Positions 32,821 to 39,940 are shown, counted from the stretch's first letter. The stretch is DNA of 39,940 bases from Corallococcus sp. AS-1-6 (GCF_020037015.1 NZ_JAIQDE010000048.1:1-39940), one strand, 5' to 3'. The notes: generated by a model not told the origin, from the letters alone. Program-made: numbers and translations.

Positions 32821-34290
32821 ATGCCGCCCCGCGCTCCCACGGTGTCCCCCACAGGAAAGGCTCCCGCGCGCGGCCTGTCTCCTCGGGCGGTGAGCGACCT
32901 GCTGCTGCATGCCCGCGCCTCCAGCACGGACTTGCGGCCGGGGACAGCGCCCATCGGCGTGACGCTGCCCGGGGTCCTCCGCGAGGCCGGGGCGCGGGAC
33001 GAAGAAGCACTCGCGGCGCGGCTGCTGTCCTCATGGTCCGACACCGTGCGGGCGCACGTGGACGCGGGCACCCACGAAGTGAGCCTGAGCGGCGGCGTGG
33101 ACAGCGCGGCCCTGTGCGCGATGGCCGCACGGCGCGCACCGGGGAAGGTGCGCGCGTGGACCATGGACGTGCACTTCGCGGACGCGGTGGAGCGGAGCAA
33201 CGCGCGGCGGATGGCGAAGGTGACGGGCGCGGAGCTGGTGGACGTGCTCATCCCGGACGCCGTACTCCCGGACCTGTTCGAGCACGCGGTCCTCGCCAAC
33301 CAGACGGTCATCCTCAACGCCCGCGCCGTGGCCAGCTACGTGTTCTATCGGGAGGCCCGGCGGCAGGGCGCGGGCCCCGTCCTCCTGAGCGGCGCGGGAG
33401 CGGATGAGGTGCTCCAGGGCACGCCGGGAGTGCTCGGCTCCGCGAAGGCCCGCGTGGACGAGGACCGGGCCCTGGCCGCGCGGGTCCTGGTGGCTGTGGA
33501 CAACTCGTGGACGTCGCTCCGAGCCGGCTCGCGCGATCATGGGGCGGCACGGAGGGCTGTGGACAACTCGGGAAGGGCGCGGTCCGAAGCCCTGGAAGGC
33601 GATCAGGAATCAAAGCCATCCATCCCCTCTGGGAATCTCGGCTCCGATCAAGCCGTGGGCCCGCGTGAAGACCCCACACCTGTGGACAACTTGAGGACTG
33701 TTTCCGAGGGCGGAAGCGACGATCACGCCCCGCGCGCCCTCCCTGTGGACAACCTGGGGACCGGGCTCGCCGCGCCGTGGGAGCTGCCATCGGAAGACGC
33801 GCTCCCGTCCGAGGAGCTGCGGTACGCGAAGTGGGTGCTCTCCGAGCTCGTCCTCCCGCCCGAACTGCGGGGCGCCCGGGCCCACGGGCTCACGGTCCGC
33901 ACGCCGTACCTGGATGAGGGCTTCGCGCGGGTGGCGCTGGCCCTGCCGGAGTCCGTGCTGCTGCGGGACGGGTTCGGCAAGTGGCTGTTCCGGCACGCGG
34001 TGCGGTCCCTGGTGCCGGAGGAGGTCCGCCTCGCGCGCAAGACGCCCCGGTATGGGCACACCGCCCTCTCCAGCCCGGTGCGCTCACGCTGGCTGGAGCT
34101 GTATCGCGCCTGGCTGTCTCCGGCGCGGCTGGAGCCCCTCCAGGTCATCGACTCGCGAGCGGTGCTGGGATTGCTGGAGCGCTACATCCGCCTGTCGCCG
34201 GACGACCCGAGGGCCGGACCGATGGATCGGCTGTTGATGCGCCTCATGTCCCTGGCCATGCTCCAGGCCCACACCGAGGCGCCCCCCTGA
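32821..34290 (+). CDS. Asparagine-synthetase-like amidotransferase without glutaminase domain, with a repeat insertion
   Basis: The 489-residue protein has the AsnB-type PP-loop LSGGVDSAAL (Ser90-Ser95), the LLSGAGADEVLQG motif, and the C-terminal VRTPYLDEGF block, so it should activate a carboxylate as an acyl-AMP and ligate an amine. The N-terminal Ntn glutaminase domain with Cys2 is missing, as in lasso-peptide cyclases and beta-lactam synthetase-like enzymes, which use other amines. Residues about 223-322 form an unusual hydrophilic insertion with four VDN[S/L] repeats. The stop at 34290 directly abuts the glycosyltransferase ATG. The start at 32821 is the first ATG after the divergent recQ gene; an opening to 32500 runs into recQ. 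Confidence 0.8.
   Translation: MPPRAPTVSPTGKAPARGLSPRAVSDLLLHARASSTDLRPGTAPIGVTLPGVLREAGARDEEALAARLLSSWSDTVRAHVDAGTHEVSLSGGVDSAALCAMAARRAPGKVRAWTMDVHFADAVERSNARRMAKVTGAELVDVLIPDAVLPDLFEHAVLANQTVILNARAVASYVFYREARRQGAGPVLLSGAGADEVLQGTPGVLGSAKARVDEDRALAARVLVAVDNSWTSLRAGSRDHGAARRAVDNSGRARSEALEGDQESKPSIPSGNLGSDQAVGPREDPTPVDNLRTVSEGGSDDHAPRALPVDNLGTGLAAPWELPSEDALPSEELRYAKWVLSELVLPPELRGARAHGLTVRTPYLDEGFARVALALPESVLLRDGFGKWLFRHAVRSLVPEEVRLARKTPRYGHTALSSPVRSRWLELYRAWLSPARLEPLQVIDSRAVLGLLERYIRLSPDDPRAGPMDRLLMRLMSLAMLQAHTEAPP
33495..33752 (+). repeat. Degenerate repeat array with four TGTGGACAA motifs inside the AsnB-like gene
   Basis: The 9-mer TGTGGACAA occurs at 33495, 33558, 33681 and 33744, spaced 63, 123 and 63 bp, always in the same codon frame (GTG GAC AAC/T, Val-Asp-Asn). 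A CGATCA hexamer follows at 33534, 33600, 33645 and 33720. A decayed copy of the first motif (CTCTGGGAATCTCG) is at 33627-33640, so the array looks like about five units of 60-63 bp. The reverse complement TTGTCCACA equals the DnaA-box consensus I know from high-G+C actinobacteria. Whether the motif matters as DNA or as protein is open. Confidence 0.65.
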
Positions 34291-35484
34291 ATGTCCCGAG
34301 TCCTCATCGCCACCTCTCCTGAGAAGGGCCACCTCAACCCGATGGTCGGCGTGGCCCAATGGCTGCGCCGCCTGGGACACACCGTCGGCTGGCTGTGCAT
34401 CCCCGAACCCGCGCCGCAGCTCGAAGCCCTGGGCGTGGAGGTGCTGCGCCTGCCGCACGTCGAAGCCGCGCCGCCGGGCATCGAGACCGGAGGCGAAGCG
34501 CTGGCGAAGCTGGTGCTCGACGACGTGGCGCTGGGGAGGTGGATCCGGGGGCTGTTGCTGGACTCCGTCCCCGCGATGCTGGAGCCCGTGCGGGAGGTAG
34601 TGCGCGCCTTCCGCCCCGACGTGATGGCGCTGGACGGGATGCAGTACGCGGCGGTGCTCGCGGCGCACACGGAGGGGATCCCGTGGGCGGGCGTGTCCTC
34701 CGCGCTCACGCTGCTGGAGCCGCGGCCGGAGATTCCCCTGCTGCGCAACGTGCGGGCGTTGAAGGACGACCGTCAGGCCCTGTTCCGCCGTCACGGCTTC
34801 GACGCGCGCTTCCGCACCTGCGAGTGCCTGTCGCCCCGGCTCAACATCATCTTCGCCACCGAGGCCTTCCTGGGCCCGGACGCGGGAGTGCCCCCGGACA
34901 CGCTGCTGGTGGGCCCCTCCATTCCGCCGGAAGCCCGGGGCGACGAGGTGCCCTTCCCCTGGGAGCGCCTGGGCGACAAGCCGGTGCTGTACGTGTCCTT
35001 CGGAAGTCAGATTTCGTATCAGCCGGAGCTGTTCCGCCTCATCGCGGAGGCCGCGAAGCCGTTCGGTGTGACGCTGGTGTTGTGCGCGGGCGAGCTGGCG
35101 GACACGGACTTCCCGGGCACGCTGCCCGGTGACGTGGTGGCGGTGCGCTACACGCCGCAGCGGCAGGTGCTGGAGCGCGCGGCGGCGTTCATCTCGCACG
35201 GCGGCGCCAACTCCGTGATGGAGGCGATGACGGCGGGAGTGCCCATGCTGCTGCTCCCGGTGTGCAACGACCAGCCCGTGCAGGCGCACTTCCTGGAGAA
35301 GGCCGGAGCAGGGCTCGCCAGGGACCCGAGGACCCTCACGGTGGAGTCGTGCCGCGAGGCCATCGCGCGACTGCTGGCGCCGGAGTCACCGCTGCGCGAC
35401 CGCGTGGCGGAGATCTCCCGCTCCTACCGCGCGCACGATGGCGCGAGGACCGCCGCGGAACGCATCGCCGGGCTCGTGTCATGA
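34291..35484 (+). CDS. MGT-type (GT1 family) glycosyltransferase
   Basis: The 397-residue protein has a GT-B fold like macrolide and antibiotic glycosyltransferases. The N-terminal acceptor half begins VLIATSPEKGHLNPMVG, with the usual catalytic-His position near residue 13. The C-terminal half has the nucleotide-sugar signature FISHGGANSVMEAMTAGVPM followed by NDQPVQA. It should transfer a sugar from UDP- or TDP-sugar to a hydrophobic small molecule. It starts on the base after the AsnB-like stop and its own stop overlaps the next gene (ATGA), so the three products are made together. The acceptor may be the product of the AsnB-like enzyme. Confidence 0.88.
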   Translation: MSRVLIATSPEKGHLNPMVGVAQWLRRLGHTVGWLCIPEPAPQLEALGVEVLRLPHVEAAPPGIETGGEALAKLVLDDVALGRWIRGLLLDSVPAMLEPVREVVRAFRPDVMALDGMQYAAVLAAHTEGIPWAGVSSALTLLEPRPEIPLLRNVRALKDDRQALFRRHGFDARFRTCECLSPRLNIIFATEAFLGPDAGVPPDTLLVGPSIPPEARGDEVPFPWERLGDKPVLYVSFGSQISYQPELFRLIAEAAKPFGVTLVLCAGELADTDFPGTLPGDVVAVRYTPQRQVLERAAAFISHGGANSVMEAMTAGVPMLLLPVCNDQPVQAHFLEKAGAGLARDPRTLTVESCREAIARLLAPESPLRDRVAEISRSYRAHDGARTAAERIAGLVS

Positions 35485-36338
35485 GTCGCTCGAAGTGGAG
35501 CCCTCGCCGCCATCACCCCGAGGGGGTTTCACCGCTGGAGGTGTGGAACCTGCCCGTGTTCGGCCGCGAGCTGTGGGAGCTGCTGGGCTCTCCGTGGGTG
35601 GAGGACGACCGGCGCGCGGGAGTCCCTGGAGCCACGCTCGCGGCCCGCATGATGCTTCCGCTGGGGGAGGCGCTCGCGTTGCTGGTGAAGCAGCACGCGC
35701 CGGACGCGGCGTATCTGAGTGGAGGCCTGGCGGAGCTGGACGGCTTTCCCGCCGCGTTGAGGGACGCCACGGCGTCGCTGCGCCGCCCGGTGCACATCGC
35801 GCTGTCACCGCGCTTCGCCCCCGTGCGCGCGGGGCTGCGCATGCTGGAGGCCCAGGGTGCGCGAAGCCCGCTCTGCGTGGACGTGGGCCAGACGAGCATC
35901 AAGCTCGCGCGCGCTGGCGCCACGCGCGTCGTGGAGCGGAACCTCTCCACCCTGCCCCCGCTGTTCATCGGCCAGCCGCGTCCCGCGGACGGCCATCACA
36001 TCCGGGACACGGTGGCGTTCATCGCGGGAGCGCTGCGGACGTTCCTCGCGGAGGACAGCCGCGAGCCTCCGGACGCGCTGTGTCTGGCATTGCCGTGTCC
36101 GCTGGATGAGGCCCTGATGCCCGGGGGTTGCACCTACGGCTTCGAGGGCACGGCGTCCCTGGTCCCGGACATCCTCGCCCACGCGGGCCTGCCGGACACG
36201 GGAGGCCCCGTGCTGGTGCTCAACGACGCGGAGCTGGCGGCCGAGTCCGCGCGGCGGGCCCCCCAGGTGAAGGGGCGCCGCGTGCTGTGCCTGTCCCTGG
36301 GCTTCGGCCCGGGGGGTGCCCTGCTCGAACGCGGCTGA
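35481..36338 (+). CDS. Sugar-kinase-like ASKHA protein with apparent circular permutation
   Basis: The 285-residue protein has ROK/hexokinase-type motifs: a phosphate-1-like CVDVGQTSIKLARAG (132-146), the LVLNDAELAAESA segment with the expected catalytic Asp249, and a phosphate-2-like LSLGFGPGGALLE that ends the protein. The first 125 residues contain YLSGGLAELDGF (79-90) and a following helix-rich stretch. In ordinary ROK proteins these resemble the adenosine-binding C-terminal part. The order therefore looks like C-terminal half first, N-terminal half second. Its start overlaps the glycosyltransferase stop. It may phosphorylate a sugar or the glycosylated product. Confidence 0.7.
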   Translation: MSRSKWSPRRHHPEGVSPLEVWNLPVFGRELWELLGSPWVEDDRRAGVPGATLAARMMLPLGEALALLVKQHAPDAAYLSGGLAELDGFPAALRDATASLRRPVHIALSPRFAPVRAGLRMLEAQGARSPLCVDVGQTSIKLARAGATRVVERNLSTLPPLFIGQPRPADGHHIRDTVAFIAGALRTFLAEDSREPPDALCLALPCPLDEALMPGGCTYGFEGTASLVPDILAHAGLPDTGGPVLVLNDAELAAESARRAPQVKGRRVLCLSLGFGPGGALLERG

Positions 36339-36361
36339 GCCTGGTAACCTGGTCGTGGACC

Positions 36362-37291
36362 GTGCCCACGCCCTCCGACAACGACCAGGCCATCCGGCTG
36401 GCGGCCTTCAAGGCCTTGCAGGCGCTGGTGGAGCGGCACGGAGAGGTGCTGCCGTGGGAGGTCATCGCGGAGGGCTTCCAGCTCCACGGCGAGCAGCATC
36501 TGTTCGCCAACCGGACGCGCGGCATCTTCTGGCCCCGGCAGATGCAGGAGACCGCGCTGTCCATCAAGACCACCGTCCCGCGAGGCTCCCGCGTCGCCCG
36601 TTACGACGATGACAACATCGCCTCGGACGGAGCCTTCCTCTACAAGTTCCAGGGCACGGACGTGGAAGCGCGAGACAACCGCCGGCTCGTGCGCGCGCAG
36701 CAACTGGACGCACCGCTCGTCTACTTCTACGGCATCGAGCCCGGCTTCTACCGGCCCCTGTGGCCCGTCTACATCTCCGACGTGGACCTCGCCTCGCACT
36801 CCTTCCACGTCATGGTCTCCGAGCCCGAGACGGTGAAACAGCACTTCGTGGCGGACGCGAAGGCTCTGACCTGGGAACGGCGATACACGACGGTGCAGGC
36901 CAAGAAGCGGCTGCATCAGGCCGCCTTCCGTCAGCACGTCCTGAACGCATACGAACGCCGCTGCGCGGTCTGCGCGTTCCCTCGCACGGAGCTGCTGGAC
37001 GGCGCCCACATCCTCCCGGACCGCGACGAACGTGGCCACGCGGAGGTCCCCAACGGACTGGCGCTCTGCCGGCTCCACCACGGCGCCTTCGACACGAACC
37101 TGATGGGCTTCCGTCCCGACGGCGTCATCGAGCTGGCGCCCAGCCTGCTCGCCACCCGGGACGGCCCCACGCTGGAGCACGCGCTGAAGGGCTTCGTGGG
37201 CAAGACGCTCCACCTGCCGCGCGCGAAGGAGCTGCGGCCCAGGACGCTCTACCTGGAAGAGCGCTACGAGCGCTTCCGCCAGGTGGGCTGA
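36362..37291 (+). CDS. HNH endonuclease, predicted restriction type (COG3440-like)
   Basis: The 309-residue protein ends in an HNH domain: paired Cys201/Cys204 (RRCAVCAF), LLDGAHILPD with His216, then PNGLALCRLHH with Asn231, Cys236 and His239/His240. The N-terminal 170 residues, with HLFANRTRGIFWPRQM and APLVYFYGIEPGFYRPLWP, match the region found before HNH in predicted modification-dependent restriction enzymes; it may read methylated or sulphur-modified DNA. The start GTG at 36362 lies 24 bp after the ASKHA gene. No methyltransferase is adjacent, which fits a type IV-like enzyme. That is inference. Confidence 0.82.
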   Translation: MPTPSDNDQAIRLAAFKALQALVERHGEVLPWEVIAEGFQLHGEQHLFANRTRGIFWPRQMQETALSIKTTVPRGSRVARYDDDNIASDGAFLYKFQGTDVEARDNRRLVRAQQLDAPLVYFYGIEPGFYRPLWPVYISDVDLASHSFHVMVSEPETVKQHFVADAKALTWERRYTTVQAKKRLHQAAFRQHVLNAYERRCAVCAFPRTELLDGAHILPDRDERGHAEVPNGLALCRLHHGAFDTNLMGFRPDGVIELAPSLLATRDGPTLEHALKGFVGKTLHLPRAKELRPRTLYLEERYERFRQVG

Positions 37292-37292
37292 G

Positions 37293-37335
37293 ACCTCCTG
37301 ACCGGAAGGAGAGGTGTCCTGCCTGAATGGGCAGG
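37293..37335 (+). terminator. Two short stems after the HNH gene
   Basis: Just after the stop, CCTCCT (37294-37299) can pair with AGGAGAGG around a 7-nt loop, with one bulge. CCTGCC (37318-37323) pairs perfectly with GGCAGG (37330-37335) around 6 nt. No T-tract follows either. These could end the upstream transcript in a Rho-assisted manner. Confidence 0.3.
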
Positions 37336-37369
37336 TCGCCGTCCTGCCCGGTCCGCCGATGTGGCGCGA

Positions 37370-37398
37370 TTTCGAGCCCTTTAGTTTCAGACTCGAAA
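37370..37398. promoter_or_regulatory. Inverted repeat just before the tandem protease genes
   Basis: TTTCGAG and CTCGAAA form a perfect 7-bp inverted repeat separated by 15 bp. The right arm runs into the GAAAGGAA ribosome-binding site of the gene starting at 37409. It could be an operator for a dimeric regulator or a leader stem that hides the ribosome-binding site. Confidence 0.4.
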
Positions 37399-37408
37399 GG
37401 AACACGCC

Positions 37409-38299
37409 ATGTCCACCGACACCCTCCAGTCCCTCTCGCAGTCCATCTCCACCGTCGTCGAGCGCATCGCTCCCTCCCTCGTCCGCGTCGAGGCCCGCCG
37501 TCGCCGGGGCGCCAGCGGCGTCGTCTGGGACGCCGACGGTCACATCCTCACCACCAGCCACGCCGTCGAACACGAGGGCTCCATCCAGGTGGGCCTCGCG
37601 GACGGCCGCTCGGTGTCCGCCGAGCTCGTCGGCCGCGACCCGAGCACCGACCTCGCGCTCCTCAAGGCCGACGCGAGTGGACTGACCGCGCTCGCGCCCG
37701 CGCCGCTCGACGACGTGAAGGTCGGCCACATCGTCCTGGCCATCGGCCGTCCCGGCCGCACCGCGCGGGCCACGCTGGGCATCGTCAGCGCGTTCGGGGG
37801 CGACTGGCGCACGCACGCGGGCGGGCAGGTGGACCGCTACCTGGAGACCGACGCGGACCTGCCTCCGGGCTTCTCCGGCGGCGCGCTGGTGGACGCGCAG
37901 GGCCGCTTCCTGGGCATCCCCACGGCGGCCTTCTCGCGCACCGCCGCGGTCGTGCTGCCCGGCGGCACGCTGACGCGCGTGGCGAACTCGCTGCGCGAGC
38001 ACGGCGGCATCCGCCGCGGCTACCTGGGCGTGGGCGCCTACCCGGTGCGCCTGCCGCGTGAAATCGACGGCACGAAGGCGGGGCTCATCCTGCTGTCCGT
38101 GGATCCGGAAGGGCCCGCGCAGAAGGCCGGGCTGCTGCTGGGCGACGTGCTGGTGAGCCTGGGCGGCCAGTCGCTGCACGGCGTGGAGGACCTGCTGGGC
38201 TACCTGGGCGACGAGAAGGTGGGCGCGTCCATCCAGGCGAAGGTGTTGCGCGCGGGCGAGCTGCGCGAGGTGCCCATCACCGTGGGCAAGCGTTCTTGA
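37409..38299 (+). CDS. HtrA/S1C-like trypsin-fold protease with PDZ, no signal peptide
   Basis: The 296-residue protein has a trypsin-like triad His51 (TTSHAVE), Asp81 (STDLALLK), Ser156 (PPGFSGGALVD) and a C-terminal PDZ domain (about 200-290; SVDPEGPAQKAGLLLGDVLVS). The usual GNSGGP around the serine is GFSGGA, which may alter the oxyanion hole or specificity. No signal peptide or membrane anchor is present, unlike periplasmic DegP/DegS, so a cytoplasmic location is likely. An AAGGAA site precedes the ATG. The next gene is a second protease of the same type 12 bp downstream, so the pair is an operon. Confidence 0.88.
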   Translation: MSTDTLQSLSQSISTVVERIAPSLVRVEARRRRGASGVVWDADGHILTTSHAVEHEGSIQVGLADGRSVSAELVGRDPSTDLALLKADASGLTALAPAPLDDVKVGHIVLAIGRPGRTARATLGIVSAFGGDWRTHAGGQVDRYLETDADLPPGFSGGALVDAQGRFLGIPTAAFSRTAAVVLPGGTLTRVANSLREHGGIRRGYLGVGAYPVRLPREIDGTKAGLILLSVDPEGPAQKAGLLLGDVLVSLGGQSLHGVEDLLGYLGDEKVGASIQAKVLRAGELREVPITVGKRS

Positions 38300-38311
38300 A
38301 AGGAGCCGGCG

Positions 38312-39226
38312 ATGAAACTGTTGCAGCAACTCTCGGATGACCTGGAAGGGCTCGTGGCCGGCGCGGCTCCGGCGGTGGTGGGCGTGGAGCACGCGCGCGG
38401 CCACGGCACGGGCCTGTTCCTCACGCCGGATGGCTACGTGCTCACCAACCGGCACGTGGTGATGCGCACGCCCAAGCGCCTCACCGTGCAGCTCCACAAC
38501 GGCGAGGAGCGCCGGGCCACGCTGGTGGGCGGGGATGCGCCCACGGACCTCGCGGTGGTGCGCGCGGAGGGCGAGGACTTCCCCACGCTGCCGCTCGCGG
38601 ATCCGGAGACGGTGCGGGTGGGGCAGTTGGTGATGGCCATTGGCAATCCCTTCCGCCTGGAGCAGTCGGTGTCGCTGGGCGTGGTGAGCGCCATCAACCG
38701 CTCCATCACGCTGCCGGACGGGGTCATCCTGGAGGGGATGCTCCAGACGGACGCGGCCATCAACCCGGGCAACTCCGGCGGGCCGCTGCTCGACACGCGA
38801 GGGCGCGTGGTGGGGCTCAACACGCTGGTGTTGCCGTTCGCGCAGGGGATTGGCTTCGCGGTGAGCGCCACCACGGCGGCCTGGGTCGCGAGCCTGCTCA
38901 TCCAGCGCGGCCGGGTGGACCGGAAGTTCCTGGGCATCGCCGCCACGGCGGTGAACCTGGAGCCCGCGCTCGCGAAGGACACCGGCCAGCCGCGAGCGGT
39001 GCGCGTGTTGAAGGTGCAGGAGGGCACGCCCGCGGACGACGCGGGGCTCCAGCCGGACGACCTGCTGCTCGGCATCAACAGCCGGCCGGTCAACAGCGTG
39101 GACGACCTGCAGCGGCTGATGGCGCTCGCCACCGAGGAGGAGGTGCACCTGGACGTGCTGCGCAAGGGCCGCCGCAAGGACGTCTCCGCCCGGGCCCGCC
39201 ACCGCCGCGAGCCGGTGGCGGCCTGA
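38312..39226 (+). CDS. Second HtrA/S1C-like protease with PDZ, no signal peptide
   Basis: The 304-residue protein has a canonical HtrA core: His48 (VLTNRHVV), Asp79 (PTDLAVV), Ser155 in NPGNSGGPLL, the AIGNPFRLEQSVSLGVVS strand, and one PDZ domain (about 210-290, with GLQPDDLLLGINSRPVN). It begins directly with a helical segment (MKLLQQLSDDLEGL) and has no signal peptide. It follows the first protease with a 12-bp gap and an AAAGGAG site, and converges on the DUF6992-like gene with a 15-bp gap. The two proteases probably form mixed or paired oligomers in the cytoplasm. Confidence 0.9.
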   Translation: MKLLQQLSDDLEGLVAGAAPAVVGVEHARGHGTGLFLTPDGYVLTNRHVVMRTPKRLTVQLHNGEERRATLVGGDAPTDLAVVRAEGEDFPTLPLADPETVRVGQLVMAIGNPFRLEQSVSLGVVSAINRSITLPDGVILEGMLQTDAAINPGNSGGPLLDTRGRVVGLNTLVLPFAQGIGFAVSATTAAWVASLLIQRGRVDRKFLGIAATAVNLEPALAKDTGQPRAVRVLKVQEGTPADDAGLQPDDLLLGINSRPVNSVDDLQRLMALATEEEVHLDVLRKGRRKDVSARARHRREPVAA

Positions 39227-39241
39227 GCTCAACGGGCAGGC

Positions 39242-39856
39242 TCACGGCCACGTCAGCATCAAGCCCACGCCGTCCGGCGCGGGCACCAGATGCGCCGTGA
39301 GCTGCCCGTTCAGCTTCGCGTTGAGGAACGTCAGCACGCCGTCGAACACGAGCAGGAACGCGCCCTGCATGAGCACGCTCTTGCCCCAGCCCCTCAAGCG
39401 CTCCGAGTCCTTGCGCAGCCCTCGCTCCCACAGGAGCCCGCCGAAGGCGATGTAGCCCACGTCCAGGCCCGCGTTGAAGAGCAGCAGCTTCTCCATCCGC
39501 TGTCCTTCGGACAGGCTGCGCGCCAGGTCCCATGAGGCCGGATCCGCCGTCGCCTGTCCGTGATAGCCGAGCCCCGCGATGACCAGGTTCACCACGTTCC
39601 AGGCCGCGTTCGCCTGGAAGAAGGCCCGCGTCTCGCCTTCGCTGGCGAAGTGTCCTGCGACGCCCGTGCCGATGTTCAGCACCGCCCAGCCGAACAGGAT
39701 GCCCATCGCGGTCCGGTTCACGCGCACCGCCTCCGCGTTGTGCTCCGCGAGCCACGCCTTCGCATCCGGGGCAGGCGTCTCCTGCGCCACCCCAGGCATC
39801 GCGAAGAACAACAGCACCAGGACACAGCAGGAACGCACGAGGCGGGCGGGAACCAT
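39242..39856 (-). CDS. Exported membrane protein, DUF6992-like
   Basis: The 204-residue protein has a signal peptide (hydrophobic CVLVLLFFAMPGVAQ, likely cut after AQ) and three or four further hydrophobic stretches, such as MGILFGWAVLNIGTGV, VVNLVIAGLGY and LMQGAFLLVFDGVLTFLN. Between them are basic/acidic loops such as LRKDSERLRGWG. It resembles small DUF6992-type membrane proteins of unknown function. The start ATG at 39856 has only a weak ribosome-binding site. It shows no link to the convergent protease operon beyond position. Confidence 0.75.
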   Translation of the reverse strand: MVPARLVRSCCVLVLLFFAMPGVAQETPAPDAKAWLAEHNAEAVRVNRTAMGILFGWAVLNIGTGVAGHFASEGETRAFFQANAAWNVVNLVIAGLGYHGQATADPASWDLARSLSEGQRMEKLLLFNAGLDVGYIAFGGLLWERGLRKDSERLRGWGKSVLMQGAFLLVFDGVLTFLNAKLNGQLTAHLVPAPDGVGLMLTWP

Positions 39857-39895
39857 GGCCGCACTCTAGGGGGTGTCCCTAATTAGCTGAAGAAA

Positions 39896-39925
39896 GGTGC
39901 TGGAGGCCGAGCGGCCGCCAGCACC
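39896..39925. repeat. Strong hairpin near the window end, possible mobile-element edge
   Basis: GGTGCTGG pairs perfectly with CCAGCACC, and an inner GGCC pairs with GGCC around a GAGC loop, giving 12 pairs with one mismatch. It follows GGGTGTCCCTAATTAG (about 39871-39886), which is AT-richer than its surroundings and reminiscent of an insertion-sequence end. The element, if real, would extend beyond the window, so this cannot be confirmed. Confidence 0.35.
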
Positions 39926-39940
39926 GTGGTCAGGGCTGAG

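Noticed and set aside
33495..33752. A CRISPR array, because of regularly spaced repeats
   Set aside because: The shared repeats are only 9-10 bp, the frame is coding, and the spacing reflects in-frame protein repeats.
32821..36338. A lasso-peptide cluster, because of the AsnB-like enzyme
   Set aside because: No precursor peptide, RiPP recognition element or transglutaminase-like protease was found nearby; the 19-codon opening at 32705-32764 has no suitable leader.
36134..39232. A 1032-codon opening on the minus strand
   Set aside because: It is the antisense of the HNH gene and both HtrA-like genes, and the product is Arg/Val/His-rich low-complexity sequence typical of high-G+C shadows.

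Overview
This is a very G+C-rich, gene-dense window with many ATGA-type gene overlaps and large sensor kinases. Its first gene is a lipoprotein of the DUF2380-like family that I know mainly from Myxococcales. These traits point to a Myxococcus/Corallococcus-type myxobacterium. The genus is an inference and no rRNA or tRNA gene was seen. About 31 genes are supported, and no gap between genes exceeds about 280 bp.

Layout. 1-2150: end of a truncated gene, then a lipoprotein with a His-rich predicted nuclease-like C-terminus and a coupled small partner, reminiscent of SitA/SitI outer-membrane-exchange toxin/immunity pairs. 2190-3566: quinone reductase (ytfG/qorB type) divergent from its HxlR regulator, with a good operator palindrome between them. 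3650-10844: housekeeping or regulatory genes (FemAB/GNAT-like, SUFU-domain protein, hybrid histidine kinase, dipeptide epimerase, S41 peptidase, LuxR-type regulator). 10933-16862: a five-gene operon in which every junction is a 4-bp stop/start overlap: MoxR-like AAA ATPase, an unknown protein, an HExxH-plus-vWA protein, a charged helical protein and a PaaK/CapK-like adenylate-forming enzyme. 16950-20148: aldo/keto reductase and a membrane-bound sensor kinase. 20149-20943: radical SAM protein.

20996-28852 (minus strand) reads as an antiphage cassette: TerBN-TerB-TerBC protein, BrxD/DUF2791-like ATPase and Lhr-like helicase, the three-gene make-up of Shango (SngABC), followed 9 bp later by a fourth gene encoding a NERD-nuclease/UvrD-like helicase fusion. 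This block looks lower in G+C than its flanks. Beyond it lie a cytoplasmic-looking subtilisin-family protease and a RecQ helicase whose stop codons overlap.

32821-36338 is a compact three-gene operon: an asparagine-synthetase-like amidotransferase lacking the glutaminase domain and carrying a repeat-rich insertion, an MGT-type glycosyltransferase, and a sugar-kinase-like ASKHA protein whose motifs look circularly permuted. 36362-39226 holds an HNH endonuclease and two tandem HtrA/S1C-like proteases without signal peptides. 39242-39856 is a DUF6992-like membrane protein, and the last 80 bases contain a strong hairpin and possibly the edge of a mobile element.

The best candidates for undescribed biology are the translationally coupled AAA/HExxH-vWA/adenylase operon, the four-gene Shango-plus-NERD helicase arrangement, and the AsnB-like/GT/permuted-kinase operon.
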